From Sphingomonas yabuuchiae (GTDB lineage: Bacteria > Pseudomonadota > Alphaproteobacteria > Sphingomonadales > Sphingomonadaceae): 64,000 nt of DNA. A model generated the notes under the pieces. That model had not been told where the DNA came from. It worked only from the letters and a program-made list of their open reading frames with translations, and made no database searches. Both the position numbers and the translations under genes were made by a program. Positions 18,701 through 26,682 of this stretch are shown here, piece after piece (the stretch's first letter is position 1; every line of letters starts with the position of its first letter). The stretch is taken from the NCBI RefSeq assembly GCF_001477495.1, contig NZ_LDTF01000007.1:124001-188000 (forward strand), written 5' to 3'.

Positions 18701-18905
18701 CGGGGCTTTGGGCCGGACGGTCGCCAGCTTCGGCGACGGCACGCCCTTCATCCTCGATCCCGAGGCCCGCAACGGCGGCTGGATCGGGCGGGTGCGCGCG
18801 ATCACCGGCACCAGCGAGATCCGCCTGAGCGGCGAGGTGAATGCCGAACAGCGGCTGGGCAATGTCGCGCTGTCGGCGCGCGCCGCCTTGCAATTCGCCT
18901 TCTGA
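15756..18905 (+). CDS. autotransporter with C-terminal beta-barrel domain
   Basis: A 1049-residue type V secretion protein. A signal peptide (LALAAGTAASA-QT) is followed by about 720 residues of Gly/Ala/Thr/Asn-rich parallel beta-helix repeats such as NTGKIIIDE, NGGEITIKG and NGGTISATGGG. The last about 280 residues form the 12-stranded autotransporter barrel, starting near GYWLTPLGWDASKG and ending with the outer-membrane signature ALQFAF. No passenger protease motif is visible, so an adhesin or surface role is likely. The start is a GTG with AAAGGGG upstream. A terminator follows directly. Confidence 0.9.
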   Translation: MHRLLFASTATLALAAGTAASAQTVIDTKRTTPVRTATVNNGAAADISIVAAGSVVTTGSGTAVTLDSNNKISNAGTIQTTDANEAVGIGAAAGVKGDIANTGKIIIDETYTPVDIDKDGDLDGPFAQGARRTGIRTAGAFNGNITNGGEITIKGNDSAGIALTGPLTGNLAQSGKINVLGDRSVGVRTGAVSGNVTIGGSIVAIGEGAVGARIDGDIGGALNIEGGIGSTGYRYTTPPADVSKLDPDDLLQGGSALIVGGNVAGGITLGNATGKAADLVTNGAAPTMQIGSATRAVMIGATGGATPAPGLVVNGRITAAGVYSGVRSTALAIGGLGGNVQIAQGVAVGGTVQATANGAEATAIRFGAGASTPELRNGGTISATGGGTSGTLTTGVLIESGASLPTIRNTGSIRAASASANASAILDRTGGLTLVENAGIIAGAGADSSRSVAIDLSANTSGAVVRQIAPANGAAAPSITGAIRFGSGDDRLQIGAGSVSGDVSFGTGTNRLEMSGTGTYAGTATFGTGADTLTIGDTARFNGVADFAGRGQDLLAITGKGVFAGRLANASHVAVTVANGGGTFAANGVTNIASLSLGDQSILSVALDKANPTANLIQVGGATTIGANSQLALRVSGGTDVTGRYVVLRSGTLTGANNLTLAPSAMPFLYKGAIVAAQPNEIAVEVSRKAKTELGLSNAGVSAFDAIDAAIGRDAKLSDAIRGIYDGAAFRGAVEQMLPNYTGSVFEGVTLASRAAAAQLREPAGEFSEEGQWGYWLTPLGWDASKGTRSTRSYDVRGWGVSGGIERKTDAGNFGASLSYMSGRANEGTAVSRVNHSQYELAGFWRARWGALAAQARGSAAFLSFDSQRQFDGVIGTEAVQRRATGDWKGMLYSGSGSVSWEHWVGQFNVRPILAVDYYRLNEDAYREMGGGTGYDLTVRKRTSDELALTASVAAGINFGGNDRYSQWSRLEVEGGRRERIAGALGRTVASFGDGTPFILDPEARNGGWIGRVRAITGTSEIRLSGEVNAEQRLGNVALSARAALQFAF

Positions 18906-18911
18906 CAGGGT

Positions 18912-18949
18912 TCGTCCGCGTGCATCCCCCCTGTAGCGCGCGCGGACGA
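18912..18949. repeat. inverted repeat TCGTCCGCG/CGCGGACGA
   Basis: A 9-bp perfect inverted repeat with a 20-nt spacer, directly after the autotransporter stop codon. Its arm shares TTCGTCCGC with the hairpin upstream of mgtE at 15488-15517, so related palindromes lie on both sides of the autotransporter gene. Confidence 0.5.
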
Positions 18950-18950
18950 C

Positions 18951-18985
18951 AGGAGCCCCACCTCGCGTTCCGGTGGGGCTCCTTT
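18951..18985 (+). terminator. intrinsic terminator of the autotransporter gene
   Basis: A 12-bp stem AGGAGCCCCACC/GGTGGGGCTCCT with a 9-nt loop, followed by a short T run: a textbook Rho-independent terminator. Confidence 0.93.
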
Positions 18986-19045
18986 TCACGGGAGCCTGCT
19001 TCGTCTAAACGACGGCACTCCCACTCGATTTTGCCGGTTTCCACC

Positions 19046-19540
19046 ATGCCGCCCACCGGGCTTGAGGCCGTTTTCCTTGCCAATCGTGACAAGCTCGTCC
19101 GTTTCCTGACGGTACGCGGGGCCGGCGATGCGGCGGAGGATCTGGTGCAGGATCTGTGGCTGAAGGTGGCGGCCCGGATAGACGGGCCGATCGGCAATCC
19201 GCTGGCCTATCTCTACCGCGCCGCCGACATGCTGATGATCGATCGGTATCGGGCGCGGCGGCAGGAGGAATTGCGCGAGCAGGATTGGGCGGAGGGTGAA
19301 GGTCCCGAGGCGTCCACCGGTGCCGAACGTGCGGTGGCGGCGCGCCAGACCGCCGAACGGGTCGCGGCCACGCTGGCCGACCTGGGGGAGCGCCCCGCCG
19401 CCGTCTTTCGCCGCGTCCGGGTCGACGGCATCCCCCAGCGTCAGGTGGCGGCCGAATGGGGGGTCAGTATCAGCACCGTCGAAAGCGATCTCCGTATGGC
19501 GGCCCATGCGCTGGCCGCGCTAAAGGAACGGATCGAATGA
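19046..19540 (+). CDS. FecI-type ECF sigma factor
   Basis: A 164-residue ECF sigma factor starting at the ATG at 19046. Region 2 is LVRFLTVRGAGDAAEDLVQD followed by PLAYLYRAADMLMIDRYRAR. Region 4 ends with IPQRQVAAEWGVSISTVESD as helix-turn-helix. It overlaps the next gene (FecR-like) by 4 nt, and that overlaps the TonB receptor gene, so the three make one surface-signalling unit. Such systems sense a receptor-bound ligand, usually an iron carrier; no Fur box was recognised upstream. Confidence 0.88.
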   Translation: MPPTGLEAVFLANRDKLVRFLTVRGAGDAAEDLVQDLWLKVAARIDGPIGNPLAYLYRAADMLMIDRYRARRQEELREQDWAEGEGPEASTGAERAVAARQTAERVAATLADLGERPAAVFRRVRVDGIPQRQVAAEWGVSISTVESDLRMAAHALAALKERIE

Positions 19541-20478
19541 GCCAGGACCGTATTTCCCCCGCGCACGGCGTCGATACGGTCGCGCTCGACTGGGCGCTGC
19601 GCATGGCCGATCCGGCGAACGCCGATTGGGATGCCTTTACCGACTGGCTGGAAGCCGACTCCGGCCATGCCGAGCGTTACGACCGGGCGGCCGCGACCCT
19701 GTTGGAGGCCGAGGAGGCGCTGGCGGCGCAACCCGAGGCGGCGTCACCCATCGTGATCGAGCCGGAGCCTGTGCGGCGGTATCCGCTGCGCTGGATCGGC
19801 GGGGCCATGGCGGCGGCGCTGATCGGGGCGATCGGCGTGACCGCGTGGCAGGATCGGGCCCAGCCCTATGCGGTCGAGACGGCCGCCGGGGAAACCCGCC
19901 GTGTTCCGCTGTCGGACGGGAGCAGCGTCACCCTGGCAGGGCTGAGCCGGGTCGAACTGGACCGGGCCGAACCGCGCCGGGCAGTGCTGGCTCGCGGCGA
20001 GGCGCTCTTCCAGGTACGGCATGACGCACAGCACCCCTTTGCGGTCCAGGCCGGGCCGCTGGCCCTGATCGACCTGGGCACGGTGTTCGACGTCCGAATG
20101 GGCCGACAGACCCGTGTCGCCGTGGCCGAGGGGGCGGTGATGGTCGACCCCAAGGGGGCGGCACTCCGTCTCGACGCCGGGCAGGTCGTGGCGGTCGATG
20201 GCGACCGTCTTGTCCGTTCGACGGTGCAGCCGGAGGAGGTTGGCGGCTGGCGCGAGGGCAGGCTGGCCTTTGACGGTGCGCCGCTGAGCCTGGTCGCAGA
20301 GGATGTCTCGCGCTTCCTCTCCCGGCCGGTGACGGTCGCGCCCGCCATCGCTATGCGCCCCTTCCGGGGGACGATCGACCTGGACGCGGTCCGGCGCGAT
20401 CCGGCGGTGCTGGGGCAGCTGATGGATGTGAATGTGCGGCGGGCGGCGACCGGCTGGATGCTGGAACCGCGCGAGTGA
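19537..20478 (+). CDS. FecR family anti-sigma / sigma regulator
   Basis: A 313-residue inner membrane regulator. The N-terminal domain DUF4880 (about residues 15-60, ALDWALRMADP and FTDWLEADSGHAERYDR) binds the sigma factor. A single membrane helix covers about residues 86-104. The periplasmic FecR domain (about 110-310) carries ETRRVPLSDGSSVTLAGLSR and GEALFQVRHDAQHPFAVQAG. The ATG start lies in the sigma gene stop (ATGA). It should relay the state of the TonB receptor to the sigma factor. Confidence 0.9.
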   Translation: MSQDRISPAHGVDTVALDWALRMADPANADWDAFTDWLEADSGHAERYDRAAATLLEAEEALAAQPEAASPIVIEPEPVRRYPLRWIGGAMAAALIGAIGVTAWQDRAQPYAVETAAGETRRVPLSDGSSVTLAGLSRVELDRAEPRRAVLARGEALFQVRHDAQHPFAVQAGPLALIDLGTVFDVRMGRQTRVAVAEGAVMVDPKGAALRLDAGQVVAVDGDRLVRSTVQPEEVGGWREGRLAFDGAPLSLVAEDVSRFLSRPVTVAPAIAMRPFRGTIDLDAVRRDPAVLGQLMDVNVRRAATGWMLEPRE

Positions 20479-22865
20479 AATTTGTCGGGGGCGGGATGGG
20501 ATGTCTGGTGGCGGCGGCGATGCCCGCGACCGCGGCCGACCGCGTTTCGCTCGACCTGCCCGCCGGAACCGTGGGGGCGCAGGTGATGGCGCTGGGTCGC
20601 GCGGCGGGCGCCAATATTGTGGTTCCCGATGCCGGGCTATGGCGTCGGCCGGTGCCGCCCTTGCGCGGGGCCTTGTCGGTCGAACAGGCGCTGGCCGCCA
20701 TCGCGCGCGGCAGCGGCGCGCGGGTCGAGGCGCTGGGACCCGGAAGCTGGCGACTGACCCCGCGTCTTCGCTCGCCCGCGCCCAAGCCGAAACCGCGTCC
20801 CCAACCGCCAGCGGACGTGCAGGGCGAAGATGTCGTCGTCACCGCCAGCAAGCGCGACACGACCCGCGATCACTTTGCGGGGCAGGTGGTGCAGGTGGCC
20901 GGGGCCGATCTGGAACTGGGCGGCGCGGGCGGCACGTCGAAACTGGCCGACCGGATGACCGCCATCGCCTCCACCTATCTGGGGGCGGGACGCAACAAGC
21001 TGTTCATTCGGGGCATCGCCGATTCCAGCTTCACCGGCCCGACCCAGGCGACGGTCGGGCAATATTTCGGCGACCTGCGCCTCAGCTATAATGCGCCCGA
21101 TCCCGATTTGCGGCTGGCCGATCTGGCGGCGGTCGAGGTGCTGGAGGGGCCGCAGGGCACCCTTTACGGCGCGGGATCGCTGGGCGGATTGATCCGGCTG
21201 GTGCCCAACGCGCCCGATCCGACGCGGTTCGGGGGTTCGGCGATGCTGGGCGGTTCGGCCACCACCAACGGCGCACCGGGCGCGGATGCGCAGGCGGTGC
21301 TGAACGTGCCCGTCATCGCCGACCGGCTGGCGATCCGGCTGGTCGCCGACAGCGCGAGCGAGGGGGGCTATATCGACAAGCCACTGCTCGGCCGTACCGA
21401 CGTCAACCGCACCCGGATCGCGGGTGGGCGAGCGGCGGTGAAGGCGGATCTGGGTGGCGGCTGGAGCATCGAGGCGGTCGGGATCGGCCAGCGTATCCGC
21501 GGCGCCGACAGCCAATATGCCGATCGTAACGGCCCGCCGCTGACCCGCTCGGCCCCCGTCACCGAAGGTTTTTCCGCCGATTTCGGACAGGCGCAGATGA
21601 TCCTGTCCGGCCGGGTGGGGCGGGTGCGCTTCCGATCCAGCAACGGCGTCACGGCACACGACCTGATGGAGCGCTATGACGCGACCCCGCCGGGCGGCCC
21701 CGTCCAATTGTTCGCTCAGGCCAATGCCACCCGGATGCAGGCCAACGAGACCCGCGCCTGGCATAGCGCGCCGAACGGATCGGGGTGGCTTGCGGGGTTC
21801 AGCTATGTTCACAACCGCACCCGCCTGACCCGGCTGTTCGGCGAGCCGGGCCAATTGTTGCCGCGCACCGGCGTCGTCAACACGGTGGAGGAGGCGACGC
21901 TCTATGGCGAGGCGAGCCTGCGATTGCTGCCGGGCCTGCTCACCACGGGCGGCCTGCGCGTCACCCGGTCCGTGCTGGACGGGGCGGGTGAGGATTTGCC
22001 GCTTGCTTTGTCGTTTCAAGCGCTGGCCAGGCTGCGTGAAGTCACCGCGCGGCGGGCACAGACGATCCTGCTGCCCTCCGCCTCGGCGCTGGTCGACCTG
22101 ACACCCGGCGCGCAGCTTTTCCTACGCTATCAGCAGGGGTTCCGGCCCGGTGGCCTCACGATCGAGGGGCCGCTGGTGCGCCGGTTCCGCAACGACCGGG
22201 TGGCGACCATAGAGGCAGGCCTGCGGAGCGGGCAGCCGGGGCGGGACCGTTTCGACGGATCGCTGACATTGGCGCACACGGCATGGCGTGACATCCAGGC
22301 CGACTTCATCGACGCCACCGGCCTGCCCAGCACCGCCAATATCGGCGATGGCCAGCTCTGGACCATCGAGGCGCTGGCGGGCTTCCGCATCGCCTCAGGG
22401 CTGCGGGTGGAGGGTGCGGTTTCCTATAATGACAGCCGCATCGACGAGCCTTCGAGCGCGCAGGCCTTTGCCTTGATGGACGGGCAGGCCACCGACCGGG
22501 CGGCGATCCTTGCGCGATTAAGCCAGATCCCCAATATCGCGCGCTTCACCGGCCGGGCGGGGGCGGTCTATCGCCGGACATTGTCGGGCGGGCGGGACGT
22601 GCGGGTCGATGGCTGGCTACGCTATGTCGGACCGTCGCGACTGGGCGTCGGGCCGATCCTGGGCGAGCAGCAGGGCAGCTATCTGGACAGCGGCGTGACC
22701 GCGCGACTGGGGCTGGGCCGATACGGCGTGACGGCCGGGATCACCAACCTGGCCGATGTGCGCGGCAACCGCTTCGCCCTGGGCACGCCCTTTACGACAG
22801 GCCGCGATCAGGTGACGCCGCTGCGGCCGCGCACGCTTCGGATCGGACTGGACGCCGCCTTTTGA
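20475..22865 (+). CDS. TonB-dependent receptor with STN signalling domain
   Basis: A 796-residue outer membrane transporter. After the signal sequence comes a secretin/TonB short N-terminal (STN) domain at about residues 28-95 (LDLPAGTVGAQVMALGRAAG), the part that contacts FecR. The plug follows at about 115-260 (GEDVVVTASKRDTT, LFIRGIADSSF, VEVLEGPQGTLYGAGSLGG), then the 22-strand barrel. It starts at a GTG overlapping the FecR stop. The STN domain and sigma/FecR neighbours make it a transducing receptor; ligand unknown, an iron chelate being the usual case. Confidence 0.9.
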   Translation: MKFVGGGMGCLVAAAMPATAADRVSLDLPAGTVGAQVMALGRAAGANIVVPDAGLWRRPVPPLRGALSVEQALAAIARGSGARVEALGPGSWRLTPRLRSPAPKPKPRPQPPADVQGEDVVVTASKRDTTRDHFAGQVVQVAGADLELGGAGGTSKLADRMTAIASTYLGAGRNKLFIRGIADSSFTGPTQATVGQYFGDLRLSYNAPDPDLRLADLAAVEVLEGPQGTLYGAGSLGGLIRLVPNAPDPTRFGGSAMLGGSATTNGAPGADAQAVLNVPVIADRLAIRLVADSASEGGYIDKPLLGRTDVNRTRIAGGRAAVKADLGGGWSIEAVGIGQRIRGADSQYADRNGPPLTRSAPVTEGFSADFGQAQMILSGRVGRVRFRSSNGVTAHDLMERYDATPPGGPVQLFAQANATRMQANETRAWHSAPNGSGWLAGFSYVHNRTRLTRLFGEPGQLLPRTGVVNTVEEATLYGEASLRLLPGLLTTGGLRVTRSVLDGAGEDLPLALSFQALARLREVTARRAQTILLPSASALVDLTPGAQLFLRYQQGFRPGGLTIEGPLVRRFRNDRVATIEAGLRSGQPGRDRFDGSLTLAHTAWRDIQADFIDATGLPSTANIGDGQLWTIEALAGFRIASGLRVEGAVSYNDSRIDEPSSAQAFALMDGQATDRAAILARLSQIPNIARFTGRAGAVYRRTLSGGRDVRVDGWLRYVGPSRLGVGPILGEQQGSYLDSGVTARLGLGRYGVTAGITNLADVRGNRFALGTPFTTGRDQVTPLRPRTLRIGLDAAF

Positions 22866-24104
22866 TCAGCGGCGCGTGAACAGAGTCAGGGGGATGGCGT
22901 CCGCCATGGCGCGATAGCCCGCCATGCTGGGGTGCAGGTGATCGCCGGTGTCATAGGCGGGGAGCAGCCGGTCGGGCTTGGCCGGATCGCGCACCACCCG
23001 GTCGAAATCGACCACGCCGTCGAAAATGCCCGCCGTGCGGATGAAGCGGTTGATCGCCTGCCGGTCGGCCTCGGTTTCCGGGCCGGGGTGGTAATAGTCA
23101 TTGCCCTGGAACGGCGTGATCGTGCCGACGATCAGCTTGATGCCATGGGCATGCGCACGCTCGGCCAGTTGGCGATAGGCCTGGATGATCCGGTGCACCA
23201 TCGCCTGATGCGTGGCGGCGTCGACCGGCTTCTCGCGGGTCAGCACGCCCAGATCGTTGACACCCTCCAGCAGGATCGCATGGGTCACGCCCGGCCGCCC
23301 GATCACGTCGCGGTCGAAGCGCGCCATCAGATTGGGACCGAGCCCGTCGAGCAGCACGCGGTTGCCGCCGATCCCGGCATTGACGACTGAGAAAGTTCGC
23401 ATCGCAGGCGAGGCGGCCAGCCGTCGCGCCAGATCGTCCGGCCAGCGGGTGTTGCTGTCATCGGTGATGCCATAGCCGTCGGTGATCGAGTCGCCGATCG
23501 TCACGACCGTCTGCTTCTGAGCCGCGTCGCGCACTTCGACATCCGACAGCGCCCACCATCCGCCGATGACCTGCGCATCGGGCAGGGCGTTCCGCGCCGT
23601 GGCATCGCCCGCCGTCAGGAAGGTCTTGGAGCGCGCGCCCGAATGGCCGGTCGGGGTGGTGACGGCCTCGGGGAAATACAGGCTGACCGCCACGTCGCGC
23701 CCCGCCTCGACCGGCAGCGCAATGGGATCGGAGTAGAGTTCGGCCCCCGGCGGCACGATTACGTCCGGCGTGCCGTCGAACCGCACCGGCAGGATCGCGG
23801 ACACGTCCGAGCGGCCTGGCGTCGCCAGCCCGATGGTCGCCGCACCGATCTTCAGCGGGGTGGTGCCCGCGATGTTCGACAGACGCAGGCGGAGCGTCTT
23901 GCCGGTGGCGGTCAAATGGACGATCTGACGGATGGTGGCAGGTCCAGCCTTGGCGAGCTTGTCAGCGTTCGGCCCGTCGATCCGCATCTGCGACGATCCC
24001 CAGGCCGGCGTCCAGCGCGCGCCCTGCATGGGCGCGGCGGCGGTCATTGCCGCGGCCATCGCGATCAGCCCTGCGGCCCTGTAAAACTGGCTGAACGGCG
24101 TCAT
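22866..24104 (-). CDS. secreted SGNH/GDSL hydrolase (esterase)
   Basis: A 412-residue exported esterase. The SGNH blocks are visible: GDS in VVTIGDSITDGYG (nucleophile Ser), the Gly block NAGIGGNRVL, Asn in EGVNDLG and the Asp/His pair in DHLHPSMAGY. An N-terminal beta domain of about 180 residues precedes them. The start is the ATG at 24104 (or 24110), following GAGAGG. It is divergent from the GH115 alpha-glucuronidase gene, with a predicted xyl operator between them, so deacylation of decorated xylan is a plausible role. Confidence 0.85.
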   Translation of the reverse strand: MTPFSQFYRAAGLIAMAAAMTAAAPMQGARWTPAWGSSQMRIDGPNADKLAKAGPATIRQIVHLTATGKTLRLRLSNIAGTTPLKIGAATIGLATPGRSDVSAILPVRFDGTPDVIVPPGAELYSDPIALPVEAGRDVAVSLYFPEAVTTPTGHSGARSKTFLTAGDATARNALPDAQVIGGWWALSDVEVRDAAQKQTVVTIGDSITDGYGITDDSNTRWPDDLARRLAASPAMRTFSVVNAGIGGNRVLLDGLGPNLMARFDRDVIGRPGVTHAILLEGVNDLGVLTREKPVDAATHQAMVHRIIQAYRQLAERAHAHGIKLIVGTITPFQGNDYYHPGPETEADRQAINRFIRTAGIFDGVVDFDRVVRDPAKPDRLLPAYDTGDHLHPSMAGYRAMADAIPLTLFTRR

Positions 24105-24150
24105 CCCCATCCTCTCTCTTTCGTCGATCCGCGCTTGCGGCTTCGGTGGA

Positions 24151-24164
24151 TGGTAGCGATAACG
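24151..24164. promoter_or_regulatory. predicted LacI-family xyl operator (box 1)
   Basis: TGGTAGCGATAACG, core TANCGNTANC, close to the Xanthomonas xyl-box TGGTAGCGCTAACA as I remember it. It lies between the divergent GDSL hydrolase and GH115 genes, 47 and 59 bp from their starts. Confidence 0.6.
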
Positions 24165-24222
24165 GGCGGGAAATCCAATGAAGAACGCCCCGCTTTTCAA
24201 GGACGGGGCGAGGAGAGAGACG

Positions 24223-26682
24223 ATGCGCCACCTGTTCCTGTCCGCTGCGCTGACGGCGCTGATCCCCGGTGTCGCCTGGGCCGCGCCCGATTGCACCGGC
24301 GCCGTGGCGGCGTGCGAGCGGGCGACGCCGGGGGCGCTGTCGCTGCTGGTGCCGGGGCGAATGGCGACGGTCGTCGTCGATGCGGGGGATGAGCCCGGCG
24401 TGGCGCGCGCCGCCAGCGATCTGGTCGCCGATCTGAAAGCGGTGGGCGGCGGCGAGGTCAGGCTGGCCCACAACGTCTCGGGCGGCGCGACGGTGATCGC
24501 GGGGACGCTGGGCCATAGCGCGGTGATCGATGCGCTGGTGAAGGCGGGCAAGCTCGACGTCTCGGGGCTGGCCGGTCAGTGGGAAGGCTATGTCGAGCAG
24601 GTCGTCGACAATCCCGCGCCTGGTGTCGCCCGGGCGCTGGTCATCGCCGGATCGGATCGTCGCGGAACGATCTTCGGCCTGTACGACATCAGCGCCAAGG
24701 CGGGCGTCAGTCCCTGGACCTGGTGGGCCGATGTGCCCGCGCAGGCGCACCCGATCCTCTATCTGACGGCGGGGCGCGTCGCGGATCATCCGGTGGTCAA
24801 ATATCGCGGGATCTTCATCAATGACGAGGAACCGGGCTTCGGCAACTGGGCGCGGACCAAGTTCGGCGGGGTCAATCACCTGGCCTATGAGAAGGTATTC
24901 AACCTGCTGCTCCGCTCCAAGGCCAATTTCATTTGGCCCGCTATGTGGGGCAAGTCGCTGTGGGAGGACGATCCCGCCTCCGCTCCGCTGGCGCAGGAAA
25001 TGGGGGTGCTGCTCGGCACTTCGCATCACGAACCGATGCAGCGGGCGCAGGCCGACTGGAAGCGGGAGGGTACCGGCCCCTGGGACTATATGAAGAACGC
25101 TCCCGTGCTCCGGGCCTTCTGGCGCAAAGGTATCGAGCGGCGCGGCAAGGCAGAGGACCCCGTGACGATCGGCATGCGGGGCGACGGCGACGAGCCGATG
25201 ACCGAGGGCACCGCGACCGACCTGTTGGAGCGGATCGTCCGCGACCAGCGCCAGATCATCGCCGACGTGACCAGGCGCCCCGCGGCCGAGACGCCGCAGG
25301 TCTGGGCGCTCTACAAGGAGGTGCAGGATTATTACGACAAGGGGATGCGCGTTCCCGATGACGTGACCCTGCTGTTCGCCGACGACAATTGGGGCAATAT
25401 CCGCCGCCTGCCGCCGATCGGTGAGCGCCGCGCGGGCGGGGCGGGGGTCTATTATCATTTCGATTATGTCGGCGGGCCGCGTAACTATAAGTGGCTCGAC
25501 ACCAATGCCATTCCGCGCGTCTGGCAACAGATGCGGATGGCCGACGACTACGGTGCGGACCGCCTTTGGATCGTCAATGTCGGCGACCTGAAGCCGATGG
25601 AATATCCGATCGGCTTCTTCCTCGACATGGCGTGGAACCCCAAACGCATGGATCTGGCCGCGATGCAGGCTTATCCGGCGAAATGGGCCACGGCGCAGTT
25701 CGGCGCCGCGTACGGGACGGAAATCGGCGCGCTCCTGACCCGCTATGGCCAACTGGCCAGCCGTCGCAAGCCCGAGCTGATCGATGCCACGACCTATGGC
25801 TATGCCGATGGCGAATGGACGCGGGTGCTGGGCGAGTGGAACGTCTTGGATGCGCAGGCACGCCGGGTCGGGGCGACGCTGCCCGCCAATCCGCGCGACG
25901 CCTATTATGAACTGGTGCTCCACCGGGTCGAGGCGATGACCAATCTCCACCGGCTGTACGAAGCGGTCGCCGCTAACCGCGCGGCGGCGCAGGCGGGGGA
26001 TGCGGCCAAGGCCAAGCGTTTCGCAGACGCCGCGCGCGGCTATTTCGCGCAGGATGCGGCGATCCGCCGCCGCTACGAGGTGGATACGGCAGGCGGCAAA
26101 TGGACCAGCATGATGGCCCAGACGCATATCGGCTATACCGGCTGGCAGCAGCCCGATGCGGATGTGATGCCCGCGCTGGCGACAGTCGAAAAGCCGTTGC
26201 CGCTGCCGCCGGTTACGCCGAAACCGTTGGTCCGGATCGCCGCCGACGCCGGTCGCGCGGTCGATGGCCGCGGTATTCGGTGGCAGCGCGTCGCGGGCTT
26301 CACCGCCGCGGGTGCCGCGATGGTCGCGACGCCGACCACCGCACCCGTGATCGAACGGCCGGGCGGTGACAGTCCGCATATCGCCTATGACGTGAACTGG
26401 ACCAAAGCCGGACCGGTGACGCTGGGCGTGGTGGCGGCGCCGGGTCTCGACGTGCGGGGCGGGGGCAAGCACCGGATCGCGGTGTCGGTCGATGACGGCG
26501 CGTCGATCATGCTGAACCTGATGGCAGGCGAGACGGAAGAGACGTGGGGCCGTTCGGTGATCGAGAACCGGCGTGTCGCCTCGACCATGCTGCCTGCCCT
26601 GTCTGCGGGCAAGCATCGCGTCACCCTCTGGCTGGTCGATCCCGAAGTCGTGGTTCAGGGGGTGACGCTCAGCCCGCGCTAA
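24223..26682 (+). CDS. GH115 xylan alpha-glucuronidase, secreted
   Basis: An 819-residue enzyme that removes (4-O-methyl)glucuronic acid from xylan side chains. I chose the ATG at 24223: it follows GGAGAGAGA and opens the signal peptide MRHLFLSAALTALIPGVAWA. The GH115 core is recognisable from FINDEEPGFGNWARTKFGG, NFIWPAMWGKSLWEDDP, GTSHHEPMQRAQADW, TIGMRGDGDEPM and LLFADDNWGNIRRLP. The C-terminal about 170 residues form a separate beta-rich domain. Its stop codon overlaps that of the convergent cupin gene. A predicted xyl operator is 59 bp upstream. Confidence 0.93.
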   Translation: MRHLFLSAALTALIPGVAWAAPDCTGAVAACERATPGALSLLVPGRMATVVVDAGDEPGVARAASDLVADLKAVGGGEVRLAHNVSGGATVIAGTLGHSAVIDALVKAGKLDVSGLAGQWEGYVEQVVDNPAPGVARALVIAGSDRRGTIFGLYDISAKAGVSPWTWWADVPAQAHPILYLTAGRVADHPVVKYRGIFINDEEPGFGNWARTKFGGVNHLAYEKVFNLLLRSKANFIWPAMWGKSLWEDDPASAPLAQEMGVLLGTSHHEPMQRAQADWKREGTGPWDYMKNAPVLRAFWRKGIERRGKAEDPVTIGMRGDGDEPMTEGTATDLLERIVRDQRQIIADVTRRPAAETPQVWALYKEVQDYYDKGMRVPDDVTLLFADDNWGNIRRLPPIGERRAGGAGVYYHFDYVGGPRNYKWLDTNAIPRVWQQMRMADDYGADRLWIVNVGDLKPMEYPIGFFLDMAWNPKRMDLAAMQAYPAKWATAQFGAAYGTEIGALLTRYGQLASRRKPELIDATTYGYADGEWTRVLGEWNVLDAQARRVGATLPANPRDAYYELVLHRVEAMTNLHRLYEAVAANRAAAQAGDAAKAKRFADAARGYFAQDAAIRRRYEVDTAGGKWTSMMAQTHIGYTGWQQPDADVMPALATVEKPLPLPPVTPKPLVRIAADAGRAVDGRGIRWQRVAGFTAAGAAMVATPTTAPVIERPGGDSPHIAYDVNWTKAGPVTLGVVAAPGLDVRGGGKHRIAVSVDDGASIMLNLMAGETEETWGRSVIENRRVASTMLPALSAGKHRVTLWLVDPEVVVQGVTLSPR

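Noticed and set aside
16962..18989. Long minus-strand frame across the autotransporter
   Set aside because: Antisense to a clear autotransporter barrel; Arg/Ala/Gly-rich with no recognisable domain.
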